In this document: piece by piece, positions 1 to 8,667 of the stretch
How the letters are laid out: every line of letters begins with the position of its first letter
Position numbering within the stretch: the first letter of the stretch is position 1
Source of the DNA: Streptomyces sp. NBC_00704
GTDB taxonomy: Bacteria; Actinomycetota; Actinomycetes; Streptomycetales; Streptomycetaceae
Assembly: GCF_036226605.1 (NCBI RefSeq)
Contig: NZ_CP109000.1
Span: 6,382,501 to 6,446,500, forward strand
Direction: 5' to 3'
Length of the DNA: 64,000 nucleotides
Notes under the pieces: model-generated
Told to the model about the DNA's origin: nothing
Database searches by the model: none
Seen by the model: the letters and a program-made list of their open reading frames with translations, nothing else
Translations under genes and position numbers: made by a program

Positions 1-1
1 G

Positions 2-1684
2 CGCAAGGTGGGCGGCGCGCCCTGGTCGGCGGGGCTGGTGGAGTACGCGACCGCCGAGGTGCCGGCCGCGGTCGCCGGGACGAGGCCGCTCAGGGTGCTG
101 ATGGAGACCTTCGCCGACGCCGTGCACCTGCGCAACGACCTGTTCTCCTACCAGCGCGAGGTCGAGGACGAGGGCGAGAACAGCAACGGCGTGCTCGTCC
201 TGGAGAGGTTCTTCGGCTGCACCACCCAGGAGGCCGCCGACACCGTCAACGACATCCTCACCTCCCGTCTGCACCAGTTCGAGCACACCGCGTTCACCGA
301 AGTGCCCGCGATGGCGCTGGAGAAGGGGCTCGGACCCGACGAGGCCGCCGCGATCGCCGCCTACGCCAAGGGGCTCCAGGACTGGCAGTCCGGCGGCCAC
401 GAGTGGCACCTGCGCTCCAGCCGCTACATGAACGAGGGCGCGGTCACCGAGCCGGCCTGGCGGAAGCTCACCGGCCCGGGCACCTCCGCCGCCGACGTCG
501 GCGCCCTCCTCGCGTCGACGGCCGCCACGGGGACGCCCCGCACGCCGTCCGGGCCGCGCGGAAGACTGCGCGCGTACGCGCACGTGCCGTTCCAGAAGGT
601 CGGCCCGTCGCTGCTGCCCGACTTCCACATGCCCTACCGGGTGGAGCTGAGCCCGCACCTCGAGGCGTGCCGCCCGCGCCTGAAGGCGTGGTCGCACCAG
701 GTGGGCATCCTCGCGGAGGGCGTCTGGGACGAGGACAAGCTCGACGCCTTCGACCTCGCGCTGTGCTCGGCCGGCCTCGACCCGGACGCCACCCCCGAAG
801 CGCTCGACCTCAGCTCCCGGTGGCTCGCCTGGGGCACCTACGGCGACGACTACTACCCGCTCGTCTTCGGCGGCCGCCGCGACCTGGCCGCCGCCCGCCT
901 GGTGACGACCCGCCTGTCGGCCTGCATGCCGGTGGACGGCGAGCCGGCGTCCGTCGTCCCCGCCAACGCCATGGAGCGCGGCCTGCTCGACCTGTGGGCG
1001 CACACCACCGCCGCCATGACCCCCGACCAGCGCCGCACCCTGCGCGACGCGGTCGACGTGATGACCGAGAGCTGGGTGTGGGAGCTGTCCAACCAGCTCC
1101 AGAACCGTGTCCCCGACCCGGTCGACTACCTGGAGATGCGCCGCGCCACCTTCGGCTCCGACCTCACCCTGAGCATGTGCCGGATGGGCCGCGGCCCCGC
1201 GATCCCGCCGGAGGTCTACCGCAGCGGCGTCGTCCGCGCGCTGGAGAACGCGGCCATGGACTACGCGTGCCTCACCAACGACGTCTTCTCGTACCAGAAG
1301 GAGATCGAGTACGAGGGGGAGATGCACAACGCGATCCTCGTCGTGCAGAACTTCTTCGGCTGCGACTACCCGGCGGCGCTGGGCGTCGTCCACGACCTGA
1401 TGACCCAGCGCATGCGGCAGTTCGAGCATGTCATCGCGCACGAACTGCCCGTCCTGTACGACGACTTCGACCTGTCTCCCGCGGCACGCCGGGCGATGGG
1501 GGACTACGTGGCGGACCTGCAGAACTGGCTGGCCGGCATCCTGCACTGGCACCGTGAGGTCGACCGCTACAAGCCCGCCTTCCTGGCCCGCCGCACCCAC
1601 GGCTTCCTGCCGGACACCGCCCCACCGGCCCCGGCCCTCCCCCCGGCCCCGGCCCCCGTCCCGCACCCGTCCTACGCCGGCTGA
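2..1684 (+). CDS. geoA: Geosmin synthase, C-terminal ~560 residues (5' end cut by window edge)
   Basis: Bifunctional sesquiterpene cyclase that converts farnesyl diphosphate to germacradienol (N-terminal domain) and then to geosmin (C-terminal domain). The frame is open from base 2, so the start lies outside the window; about 165 residues of the usual ~725 are missing, including the first Asp-rich motif. Visible motifs are the N-domain Mg-binding NSE motif beginning NDLFSYQRE, the C-domain Asp motif DDYYP, and a second NSE motif beginning NDVFSYQKE. The protein ends in a Pro/Ala-rich tail. Its last 13 bases overlap the stop end of the convergent GATase-like gene. All expected motifs in the visible part are intact, so the enzyme is probably functional. 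Confidence 0.96.
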   Translation, partial: RKVGGAPWSAGLVEYATAEVPAAVAGTRPLRVLMETFADAVHLRNDLFSYQREVEDEGENSNGVLVLERFFGCTTQEAADTVNDILTSRLHQFEHTAFTEVPAMALEKGLGPDEAAAIAAYAKGLQDWQSGGHEWHLRSSRYMNEGAVTEPAWRKLTGPGTSAADVGALLASTAATGTPRTPSGPRGRLRAYAHVPFQKVGPSLLPDFHMPYRVELSPHLEACRPRLKAWSHQVGILAEGVWDEDKLDAFDLALCSAGLDPDATPEALDLSSRWLAWGTYGDDYYPLVFGGRRDLAAARLVTTRLSACMPVDGEPASVVPANAMERGLLDLWAHTTAAMTPDQRRTLRDAVDVMTESWVWELSNQLQNRVPDPVDYLEMRRATFGSDLTLSMCRMGRGPAIPPEVYRSGVVRALENAAMDYACLTNDVFSYQKEIEYEGEMHNAILVVQNFFGCDYPAALGVVHDLMTQRMRQFEHVIAHELPVLYDDFDLSPAARRAMGDYVADLQNWLAGILHWHREVDRYKPAFLARRTHGFLPDTAPPAPALPPAPAPVPHPSYAG

Positions 1685-2406
1685 CGCGTCCTGCGGGCGG
1701 CGTGCCCGACCGCGGCCCGCGCCAGCGCCCGGACGACCGGATGCGGGCGCGAGCCGTCGCCGGACAGCTCGGGCTGGAACAGGGAGGCCATGAAGAAGGG
1801 ATGGCCCGGCAGTTCGGCCACGCGGGGCCGGCCGTCCTCGTCGTGGCCGGTGAAACGCAGTCCGTGGGCCCGCAGCGTGTCGAGGTGGCGGGCGGGCCCG
1901 TACGCGCAGAAGTAGCGCTCGACCGTCCGTCCCGAGCCGATCAGGGAGTACGCCAGCGAACCCGGTTCCAGCGTGACGACGCCCTCGTGGCCGACGAGGG
2001 AACACGCCAGCGGTGCGATCAGCGGGTCCTCGGCCTCGGGGTCGTTCTCGGCGTGCGCGGCGTGCGCCAGCCCGCAGACGTTGCGCGCGTACTCCAGGAG
2101 CGCGTGCTGGAAGCCGCCGCAGGTGCCCAGGAACGGGATGCCCTCCTCGCGCGCCGTGCGGATCGCCGACAGCACGCCCGCCTCGCTGCGGTAAGGGCTG
2201 CCCGGCACCGCCCACACCGCGTCGAACCCGCGCACGGCGCCCGCGTCCTCGGCCTCCTCGGACGAGATCCAGTAGGCGTCCAGGACCAGCCGGTCCCGGG
2301 AGGCGAGAGCGTCCAGCAGGAGCGGTACACGCGTGTGCGAGACGACGTTGGGGGAGCGGTCGCCGACCAGGGCGACCCGCGCGATCTGAGCTGCGGTGTC
2401 GGTCAT
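1672..2406 (-). CDS. Class I glutamine amidotransferase-like protein (related to CTP synthase C-terminal domain)
   Basis: A stand-alone GATase-fold protein of about 244 residues. The nucleophile elbow GTCGGFQ with its Cys is present, as is the flanking G-x-P-G-S-P loop (WAVPGSPY). The C-terminal catalytic motif, normally F-H-P-E, reads F-Q-P-E here (SLFQPEL), so the catalytic His is replaced by Gln; glutamine hydrolysis may be lost or altered. There is no CTP synthase synthetase domain and no partner synthetase nearby. The chosen start is the ATG of MTDTAAQ; an ATG three codons upstream (2415) is also possible, and neither has a clear ribosome binding site. It is divergent from the LysR gene 95 bp away, a common arrangement for regulator and target. 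The role is unknown. Confidence 0.82.
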   Translation of the reverse strand: MTDTAAQIARVALVGDRSPNVVSHTRVPLLLDALASRDRLVLDAYWISSEEAEDAGAVRGFDAVWAVPGSPYRSEAGVLSAIRTAREEGIPFLGTCGGFQHALLEYARNVCGLAHAAHAENDPEAEDPLIAPLACSLVGHEGVVTLEPGSLAYSLIGSGRTVERYFCAYGPARHLDTLRAHGLRFTGHDEDGRPRVAELPGHPFFMASLFQPELSGDGSRPHPVVRALARAAVGHAARRTRQPA

Positions 2407-2501
2407 GACGCCCATCGTCGGCGCGCACCCGGCTTCACGTCCAACGATGGTTCCTGCACCCTCGATAAGCAGAGCTGATGCCGCTCTGCGATCCTGCGCG
2501 C

Positions 2502-3368
2502 ATGGACCCGCACCTGCTGCGCACCCTCGTCGCCGTCGCCCGCCTCGCCTCCTTCTCCGAGGCCGCCCGCGAACTCGGCTACACCCAGTCGGCCGTCTCC
2601 CAGCACATCGCCGCCCTCGAACAGGACCTCGGCGCACCCCTGCTCACCCGTCGTCCCGTCGCCCCCACCGCGGCCGGCGAACGGCTCCTCGAACACGCGG
2701 GTCCCCTGCTGCTGCGCCTGGACGCGGCCCGCGCGGACGTCGTCCGGCTGGCCCGCACACCGCCGCACGGGCTGACCCTGGCCGCGTCCCCGACCGCCCT
2801 CACCCCCGCCGCGCTCGCCGCCCTCCCGCCCGCCGGCGTCGTCCTGCGCGTGCTCGGCCGTGACGGCGTGCCCGCCGCGGTCGCCGACGGCACCGCCGAC
2901 CTGGGGCTCGTCGACGGGCTGGCCGCGCCCAGCGACCCGCTCCGGCTTCCCGACGTCGCACCGCTGACCACGCACGGCGTCGGCGAGGAGCCGGTCGGCG
3001 TGCTCCTGCCCTGCGACCACCCGCTCGCCGGACGTCCCGGCCTGCGCCTCGGCGACCTCGCCGACGCCCGCTGGGTGGACGCGCCGGACGCCGGGCTGCC
3101 GCTGCCCCAGTTGCGCGCGGCCAACGGCGGCCACGGCTTTCGACCGGCCCTGCGCTACGAGGGCGCCGACGTCCGCGTCCTGACCGCCCTGACCGCGGCC
3201 GGCCACGGACTGGCCCTGCTGCCCCGGTCGGCGGCAGCGGGCGTCGCGGGAACGGTCGTCGTCCCGCTCGTCGAACCGCGGGTGATGCACCGGATCGAGC
3301 TGGTGAGCGCGGGTGCGCCCGCGGGCGCGGCGCGAGCGGTGATCGAGGCGCTGTCCCCGCGCGCGTGA
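2502..3368 (+). CDS. LysR family transcriptional regulator
   Basis: A 288-residue LysR-type regulator. The N-terminal winged helix-turn-helix (residues ~1-60) has the typical pattern FSEAARELGYTQSAVSQHI followed by LE..LG..L..R. The remainder is the periplasmic-binding-like effector domain, somewhat short and Ala/Pro-rich. I prefer the ATG at 2502, which gives the standard MDPHLLRTL start, to an in-frame ATG eight codons upstream. The sequence GATCCT lies six bases before this ATG and could be the -10 box of a leaderless transcript. The gene is divergent from the GATase-like gene, whose promoter lies in the shared 95-bp gap; control of that gene by LysR is an inference from position. Confidence 0.92.
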   Translation: MDPHLLRTLVAVARLASFSEAARELGYTQSAVSQHIAALEQDLGAPLLTRRPVAPTAAGERLLEHAGPLLLRLDAARADVVRLARTPPHGLTLAASPTALTPAALAALPPAGVVLRVLGRDGVPAAVADGTADLGLVDGLAAPSDPLRLPDVAPLTTHGVGEEPVGVLLPCDHPLAGRPGLRLGDLADARWVDAPDAGLPLPQLRAANGGHGFRPALRYEGADVRVLTALTAAGHGLALLPRSAAAGVAGTVVVPLVEPRVMHRIELVSAGAPAGAARAVIEALSPRA

Positions 3369-3492
3369 ACGTGGAGCGGCGGTACGCGCCCTTGCGCGCG
3401 GGGCCGACGCGGTCCGGAACCGGGTCAGTCTCACTCGTTCGTGACTCGTCGTGCGCGGGTGCGCCGGGTAGGGCATCAGCCGGAGGCGATCC

Positions 3493-4200
3493 ATGGAACG
3501 ACAGACAGCATTGCGTCCCAAGCGGCTGCCCGGCCAGGAGCCGCCCGGCGGCCGCACCGGCCCCGGCGGCCCGGCCCCGCGCCCGCCCGCCGCGCACCCG
3601 CGGAGCGGCAGGCCGACGACCCTGCTGTCCGGCCTGCTGGCCGGCGCCGTCCTGGTGCTGTCCGGGGTCGGACTGGGCGCCGTCGGGACGACCGTCATCG
3701 GAACGGGCGCACTGGCCGAGCTGCGGCGACAGGCGGCACCGGGCACCCGGACGGCCCCGACGGGACAGCCGGGCGAGGCGGGACGGCCCGGCCGGGCGGG
3801 CGAGTCAGGGCGCGTGGGGGAGTCGGCCCAGGGGGACGGGTCGGCGCAGAGGGGGCCGGGTGTTGACGCCGGGCGTGCGGGCGCTGCCGGGCCGTCCGCG
3901 CCGCCCCCGCCCTCCGGGGCGTCGTCGCGGCCCGTCCGGGCCACCCTGGGGCTGGAGCCCGTGGACGCCCGGAAGGCGGGCGCCAGGATCGTCGCCGTCC
4001 ATGTGCCCGGCCCCGGCTACACCGCGGGCCTGGTCCGCGGCGACGTCCTGGTGCGGTTCGACGGCGTCAGCATCGGCTCGGCGACGGACCTCGCCCACGC
4101 GGTCGACGCGGCACGCCCCGGCAGGGCGGCACGCCTGACGGTCTGCCATCAAGGCGGTGCGTGCCGGTCGCTGACGGTGACCCCCGGAGTCGTCACCTGA
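3493..4200 (+). CDS. Membrane-anchored PDZ domain protein
   Basis: A 235-residue protein with a cytoplasmic Pro/Gly-rich N-terminus (~40 residues), one membrane segment at about residues 40-72 (LLSGLLAGAVLVLSGVGLGAV) and a Gly/Arg/Pro-rich extracytoplasmic linker. A C-terminal PDZ domain follows (about 150-235), recognisable by GLEPVDAR, the G-Y-T-A-G-L peptide-binding loop and RGDVLVRFDG. No protease domain is present, so unlike HtrA/DegP proteins it can only bind peptides or other proteins. GGAGG seven bases before the ATG supports this start. A bicysteine pair near the C-terminus (CHQGGAC) could form a disulfide outside the cell. It stands alone between the LysR gene and the M24 peptidase. 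Confidence 0.8.
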   Translation: MERQTALRPKRLPGQEPPGGRTGPGGPAPRPPAAHPRSGRPTTLLSGLLAGAVLVLSGVGLGAVGTTVIGTGALAELRRQAAPGTRTAPTGQPGEAGRPGRAGESGRVGESAQGDGSAQRGPGVDAGRAGAAGPSAPPPPSGASSRPVRATLGLEPVDARKAGARIVAVHVPGPGYTAGLVRGDVLVRFDGVSIGSATDLAHAVDAARPGRAARLTVCHQGGACRSLTVTPGVVT

Positions 4201-4238
4201 GCCGCCGGTACGACGACGGGCGACGGACGGCGGACGGC

Positions 4239-4306
4239 GGACGACGTCGAGGAATGAAGGCCGGCGGACGACGGACGACGTGGAGGTATGAGAACCGGCG
4301 GACGAG
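4239..4306. repeat. Imperfect 34-bp direct repeat in the gap before the M24 peptidase
   Basis: The gap 4201-4487 is rich in GGACGGC/GGACGAC runs. Two adjacent 34-bp copies starting at 4239 and 4273 match at 28 of 34 positions. Each contains an A/G-rich box (GAGGA or GGAGGT) directly followed by ATGA. The spacing is too short for translation starts, so I read them as non-coding repeats. Nothing else in this gap could be assigned. Confidence 0.5.
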
Positions 4307-4487
4307 GGAGGGCGGACAGGGGACGGGCCGGCCCCTCCGCCGCTGCCGGGAAGCGCCGCAACCTCGTCGATCGGCTCGCGAGACCCTCGCCGGACAGGCA
4401 GGATGCTGCCCGTGGCCGTCGTGCGGGCGGCGCTCCGTCCGGACGACCGCCACGCTCCAGTCGCCACGTCCTTCCAGGGAGGCCCGG

Positions 4488-5615
4488 ATGACCGGCACCG
4501 CCCCCGCGCCCTTCACCGCCGACGACTACCGGGCCCGCATGACGCGTGCCGCGGGCGAGGCCGCCGAGGCCGGACTCGCCGGCCTCCTCGTGGCGCCGGG
4601 TCCCGACCTCGTCTGGCTCACCGGGTACGCGCCCACCGCGGTGACCGAACGGCTCACGCTGCTCGTCCTCGCCGCCGGCCGTGACCCCGTCCTCGTCGTG
4701 CCCGCCCTGGAGGCCCCCGACGCCGCGAAGGCGGCGGGCGCCCCGGCCCTCACCCTGCGCGACTGGACCGACGGCAAGGACCCCTACGCCGTCGCCGCCG
4801 GCCTGCTCGACGCCGACGGCCGGTTCGGGATCAGCGACAACGCCTGGGCGATGCACCTGCTCGGCATGCAGAAAGCCCTGCCCGCCGCCTCCTACGCCTC
4901 CCTCACCCAGGCCCTGCCGATGCTGCGCGCGGTCAAGGACGCGGCCGAACTGGAGCTGATGGCGGCCGCCGGCGCGGCCGCGGACCGGGCGTTCGAGGAG
5001 ATCCGGCGGCTCCCCTTCGCCGGACGCCGCGAGACGGAGGTCGGCGCCGACCTCGCGGACCTGCTGCGCCGGTTCGGACACTCCCAGGTCGACTTCACCA
5101 TCGTCGCCTCGGGGCCCAACGGCGCCAACCCGCATCACGAGGTCGGCGACCGCGTCATCGAGCACGGCGACATGGTCGTCCTCGACTTCGGCGGCCTCAA
5201 GGACGGCTACGGCTCCGACACCTCCCGCACCGTCCACGTCGGCGAGCCCACCGAGGAGGAGCGTCGGGTGCACGACCTCGTCCGCGAGGCGCAGGAGGCG
5301 GGCTTCCGGGCGGTGCGGCCCGGCGTCGCCTGCCAGGAGATCGACCGGGCCGCCCGCGCGGTCATCGCCGACGCCGGACACGGCCCGCACTTCATCCACC
5401 GCACCGGCCACGGCATCGGCGTCACCACCCACGAGCCGCCGTACATGATCGAGGGCGAGGAACAGCCCCTCGTGCCCGGCATGTGCTTCTCGGTCGAGCC
5501 GGGCGTCTACCTGCCCGGCCGTTTCGGGGTGCGCATCGAGGACATCGTCACCGTCACCGCGGACGGCGGCCGCCGTCTCAACGACACCACGCGCGAGCTG
5601 GTCATAGTGGACTGA
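4488..5615 (+). CDS. M24 family metallopeptidase (Xaa-Pro aminopeptidase/dipeptidase type)
   Basis: A 375-residue cytoplasmic pita-bread metallopeptidase expected to cleave peptides at Xaa-Pro bonds. The N-terminal creatinase-like domain (~1-140) includes DLVWLTGY. The catalytic domain carries the five metal ligands in order: Asp in VVLDFGG, Asp in GSDTSRT, His in HRTGHGIG, Glu in SVEPGVY and Glu in RIEDIVTV. The ATG at 4488 follows GGGAGG and gives the normal family length; longer readings upstream run into the repeat region. The next gene begins about 50 bp downstream on the same strand and may be cotranscribed. Confidence 0.93.
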   Translation: MTGTAPAPFTADDYRARMTRAAGEAAEAGLAGLLVAPGPDLVWLTGYAPTAVTERLTLLVLAAGRDPVLVVPALEAPDAAKAAGAPALTLRDWTDGKDPYAVAAGLLDADGRFGISDNAWAMHLLGMQKALPAASYASLTQALPMLRAVKDAAELELMAAAGAAADRAFEEIRRLPFAGRRETEVGADLADLLRRFGHSQVDFTIVASGPNGANPHHEVGDRVIEHGDMVVLDFGGLKDGYGSDTSRTVHVGEPTEEERRVHDLVREAQEAGFRAVRPGVACQEIDRAARAVIADAGHGPHFIHRTGHGIGVTTHEPPYMIEGEEQPLVPGMCFSVEPGVYLPGRFGVRIEDIVTVTADGGRRLNDTTRELVIVD

Positions 5616-5664
5616 CCCGCACCAGGAGTTTCCGGCACCCACCCGAACGGCGACGGCGCGACCC

Positions 5665-6627
5665 ATGACCCAGGCACCGACACCCACCGCGGACACCGTC
5701 CGCCGACTGGTCCGCGCGCTCCTGCGGGAGAGCGGCCCCGGCGGTCCGGGCCCGGACGTACGGCCCGTCGCGGAGAACGGACCGCGCACCACCTGGTGGG
5801 TCGGCGCCCGCCATGTGCTGCATCTGGCCCCCGACCGCGAGACCGGCGTGCGCCGCCTGCGCGAACTGCGGCTGCGCGACCTCGTCCGCAGCCACGTTCC
5901 CGTGGCCCTGCCGACCTGTGTCGCGCACGGCGAGTGGTCGCCCGGCCTGGTGTACACCCTCGACACGAGGCTGCCGGGCGGCACGGCCGAGGAGCACGAC
6001 GTCTCGGCCGTCGGCGAGGCCGACCTCGCCGCGCTGCTCGGCGGGCTGCGCGAGGTCGCCCCCCGCGCGGCCGAGGCGCTCGGCGTGCCGCGCACCGCCC
6101 CGCGCTCGCTGGAGGCGCTGCGCCGGATGGCGGTGGCCGCCGCGCGGGGCCTGGCCCGGGCCGACGAGTTCGACCCTGCCCGCCTGCACCAGCTGACCCC
6201 GCCCGGCGCGGCACAGCTGGCGGCCCAGCCCGCCACGGCCGTCCTCGTCCACCACGCCCTGCGCGGCGAGCACCTCGTGGTGAGCGCGGACGGCAGGGTG
6301 CGCGGGGTCCTGGACTGGACCGAGGCGGTCGTGGGGGATCCCGCGGAGGACATCGCGGGCCTCGCCCTGGCCGTCGGCTCCGGCGCCGCCGTGCGCGCCG
6401 CGACCCTGGCCGGCTACGGCGCGCGCCCCTGTCTGCGCGGCCTGTGGCTCGCCCGCTGCGACAGCGTCGTCCGGCTCGCGGAACACGTCGCGCAGGGCGG
6501 GCCCCGCGGGCGGGACCCGCAGGCCGTGTCCCTCTGGCGCACCCGGCTGGGACGGGCCTGGGAGGCGATCCTGCTGGAACGGGTGACCGAGCTGCGTGAG
6601 GACGGAGAGAGCGGGGGAGAGCCGTAG
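5665..6627 (+). CDS. Aminoglycoside phosphotransferase-fold protein, probably catalytically altered
   Basis: A 320-residue protein with a protein-kinase-like/APH fold. The C-terminal half carries the catalytic-loop equivalent VHHALRGEH and the metal-binding segment GVLDWTEAVVGDPAEDIA, which matches the family pattern well. In active APH enzymes the loop reads H-G-D-x4-N; here the catalytic Asp position is Ala and the Asn position is His. The fold is therefore recognisable but the phosphotransfer residues are not conserved, which suggests a pseudokinase or a changed chemistry. It lies about 50 bp downstream of the M24 peptidase on the same strand. The second phosphotransferase at 21812 keeps the canonical loop, so the contrast is internal to this window. 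Confidence 0.75.
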   Translation: MTQAPTPTADTVRRLVRALLRESGPGGPGPDVRPVAENGPRTTWWVGARHVLHLAPDRETGVRRLRELRLRDLVRSHVPVALPTCVAHGEWSPGLVYTLDTRLPGGTAEEHDVSAVGEADLAALLGGLREVAPRAAEALGVPRTAPRSLEALRRMAVAAARGLARADEFDPARLHQLTPPGAAQLAAQPATAVLVHHALRGEHLVVSADGRVRGVLDWTEAVVGDPAEDIAGLALAVGSGAAVRAATLAGYGARPCLRGLWLARCDSVVRLAEHVAQGGPRGRDPQAVSLWRTRLGRAWEAILLERVTELREDGESGGEP

Positions 6628-6631
6628 GCGC

Positions 6632-6682
6632 GGGGAGGGCCCACCGGACGACGACCTGTGACGGTCCCGGCCGGCCCTCCCC
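6632..6682. terminator. Inverted repeat between convergent kinase-like gene and treZ
   Basis: Ten-base arms GGGGAGGGCC (6632-6641) and GGCCCTCCCC (6673-6682) are perfectly complementary. They lie four bases after the stop of the kinase-like gene and in front of the treZ stop. The long loop makes this a weaker candidate than the other terminators in the window. Confidence 0.4.
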
Positions 6683-6755
6683 GGGCCCTCCCCTGATCCC
6701 GAGAGCACGCCCACCGGCCCGCCCACCGGGCCGCCGGCCCGACCGCCGGGCTGGA

Positions 6756-8501
6756 TCAGTCCTGTTCGATGATCACGCACGACTCGCCCGGCAGGTGCAG
6801 CAGACCGTCCGGGCCCGGCGCGTCCACCGGGTCCCATGCGGCCAGCACCCGCGCCGGGCGCGGTCCGAGCGGGATCGAGGCCGGCTCCTTGCCGAGGTTG
6901 ACGGCCACCCGGACGTCGCCGCGCCGGAAGGCAAGCCAGCGGGCCTGCGCGTCGTGGGCGACCTTGATGTCGGCCAGGTCGGGGTCGGTGAGGTCGGCCT
7001 GCGTGTGCCGCAGGGCGATCAGCTCGCGGTACCAGGCCAGCACACGCGCGTGCGGCTCGCGCTCCGGCTCGGACCAGTCCAGGCAGGAGCGCTCGCGGGT
7101 GGCCGGGTCCTGCGGGTCGGGCACGTCCTCCTCGGCCCAGCCGTGCGCCGCGAACTCCCGGCGCCGGCCCCGCCGCACGGCCTCGGCCAGCTCGGGGTCG
7201 GTGTGGTCGGTGAAGTACTGCCAGGGCGTGCCCGCGGCCCACTCCTCGCCCATGAACAGCATCGGCGTGAACGGGGCGGTCAGCGTCAGCGCGGCGGCGC
7301 AGGCCAGCAGGCCGGGGGAGAGGGACGCCGAGAGACGGTCGCCCAGGGCGCGGTTGCCCACCTGGTCGTGGGTCTGGGAGTAGCCCAGGAGCCGGTGCGC
7401 CGGCATCCGGGAGCGGTCCAGCGGACGGCCGTGCCGGCGGCCCCGGAAACCGGAGTACGCGCCGTCGTGGAAGAAACCGCCGGTGAGGGTCTTGGCGAGG
7501 GCGGCGAAGGGGTCGCGCGCGAAGTCGGCGTAGTAGCCCTGGGACTCGCCGGTGAGCGCCGTGTGCAGGGCGTGGTGGAAGTCGTCGTTCCACTGCGCGT
7601 GCAGGCCCAGGCCGTTCTCCCGGCGCGGGGTGATCATCCGCGGGTCGTTCAGATCGGACTCGGCGATCAGGAACAGCGGCCGGCCCGTCTCGGCGGCGAG
7701 CACGTCCACGGCCGCCGACAGCTCCTCCAGGAAGTGGCACGCGCGCGTGTCGACGAGAGCGTGCACCGCGTCCAGCCGCAGTCCGTCGAGCCGGTAGTCG
7801 CGCAGCCAGGCCAGCGCGCTGTCCAGCAGATAGGCGCGCACCTCGTCGGAGCCGGGCGCGTCCAGGTTGACGGCCGCCCCCCACGGCGTGTGGTGCGTGT
7901 CGGTGAAGTACGGGCCGAACTCGGGCAGGAAGTTCCCGGACGGGCCCAGGTGGTTGTGCACCACGTCCAGGACCACGCCGAGACCGAGTTCGTGGGCCCG
8001 GTCGACGAACCGCTTCAGCGCCTCGGGACCGCCGTACGGCTCGTGCACCGCCCACGGCGACACCCCGTCGTATCCCCAGCCGTGCCGGCCCGGGAAGGCG
8101 CACAGGGGCATCAACTCCACGTGGGTGATGCCGAGTCCGGCGAGATGGCCGAGCCGCCCGGCGGCGGCGTCGAGGGTGCCCTCGGGGGTGTAGGTGCCCA
8201 CGTGCAGCTCGTAGAGGACCGCGCCCGGCAGCGGGCGTCCGGGCCACCGCGCACGCCATGGGTGGCGCCCGTGGTCGACGACGGCGCTGAGCCCCTCGGG
8301 GCCGTCCGGCTGGCGGCGTGAGCGCGGGTCGGGCCTGAGGGGGCCGTCGTCGAGCGCGAAGCCGTACCGTGCGCCGTCCCCGGCCTCCGCCTCGGCGGTC
8401 CACCATCCCGGCCGGCCGGGGTCGCGTTGCATCGCGTGCGTGACGCCCTCGCACTGGAGCGTCACACGTTCGGCCTGCGGTGCCCACACCTCGAACTGCA
8501 C
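6756..8501 (-). CDS. treZ: Malto-oligosyltrehalose trehalohydrolase (GH13)
   Basis: Hydrolyses maltooligosyl-trehalose, the TreY product, to release trehalose. The 581-residue protein has an N-terminal CBM48-like domain (FEVWAPQAERVTL), the GH13 (beta/alpha)8 barrel and a C-terminal beta domain. Signatures are ELHVGTYTPEGTLD, conserved region I VVLDVVHNHLG, the nucleophile region DGLRLDAVHAL and the acid/base region LIAESDLND. The start codon is GTG, preceded by AAGGGGAA. It lies about 3.8 kb from treY, separated by the FHA, protease inhibitor and M14 genes, so it is not cotranscribed with treY. Confidence 0.96.
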   Translation of the reverse strand: MQFEVWAPQAERVTLQCEGVTHAMQRDPGRPGWWTAEAEAGDGARYGFALDDGPLRPDPRSRRQPDGPEGLSAVVDHGRHPWRARWPGRPLPGAVLYELHVGTYTPEGTLDAAAGRLGHLAGLGITHVELMPLCAFPGRHGWGYDGVSPWAVHEPYGGPEALKRFVDRAHELGLGVVLDVVHNHLGPSGNFLPEFGPYFTDTHHTPWGAAVNLDAPGSDEVRAYLLDSALAWLRDYRLDGLRLDAVHALVDTRACHFLEELSAAVDVLAAETGRPLFLIAESDLNDPRMITPRRENGLGLHAQWNDDFHHALHTALTGESQGYYADFARDPFAALAKTLTGGFFHDGAYSGFRGRRHGRPLDRSRMPAHRLLGYSQTHDQVGNRALGDRLSASLSPGLLACAAALTLTAPFTPMLFMGEEWAAGTPWQYFTDHTDPELAEAVRRGRRREFAAHGWAEEDVPDPQDPATRERSCLDWSEPEREPHARVLAWYRELIALRHTQADLTDPDLADIKVAHDAQARWLAFRRGDVRVAVNLGKEPASIPLGPRPARVLAAWDPVDAPGPDGLLHLPGESCVIIEQD

Positions 8502-8667
8502 GGACGGTTCCCCTTCGTCTGTTCACCGTGATGGAGCGCGTCGTCGTCCATCGTGCTCCCTCGGAGATCGATCCGCTCAGGGAACACTCCCGATTCTCCC
8601 CGCGCGCGGACGGCGGCGTTTCCCGTCTTCTGGACACCCGGGGTTTCGCTGACCGACAATCACCAGC

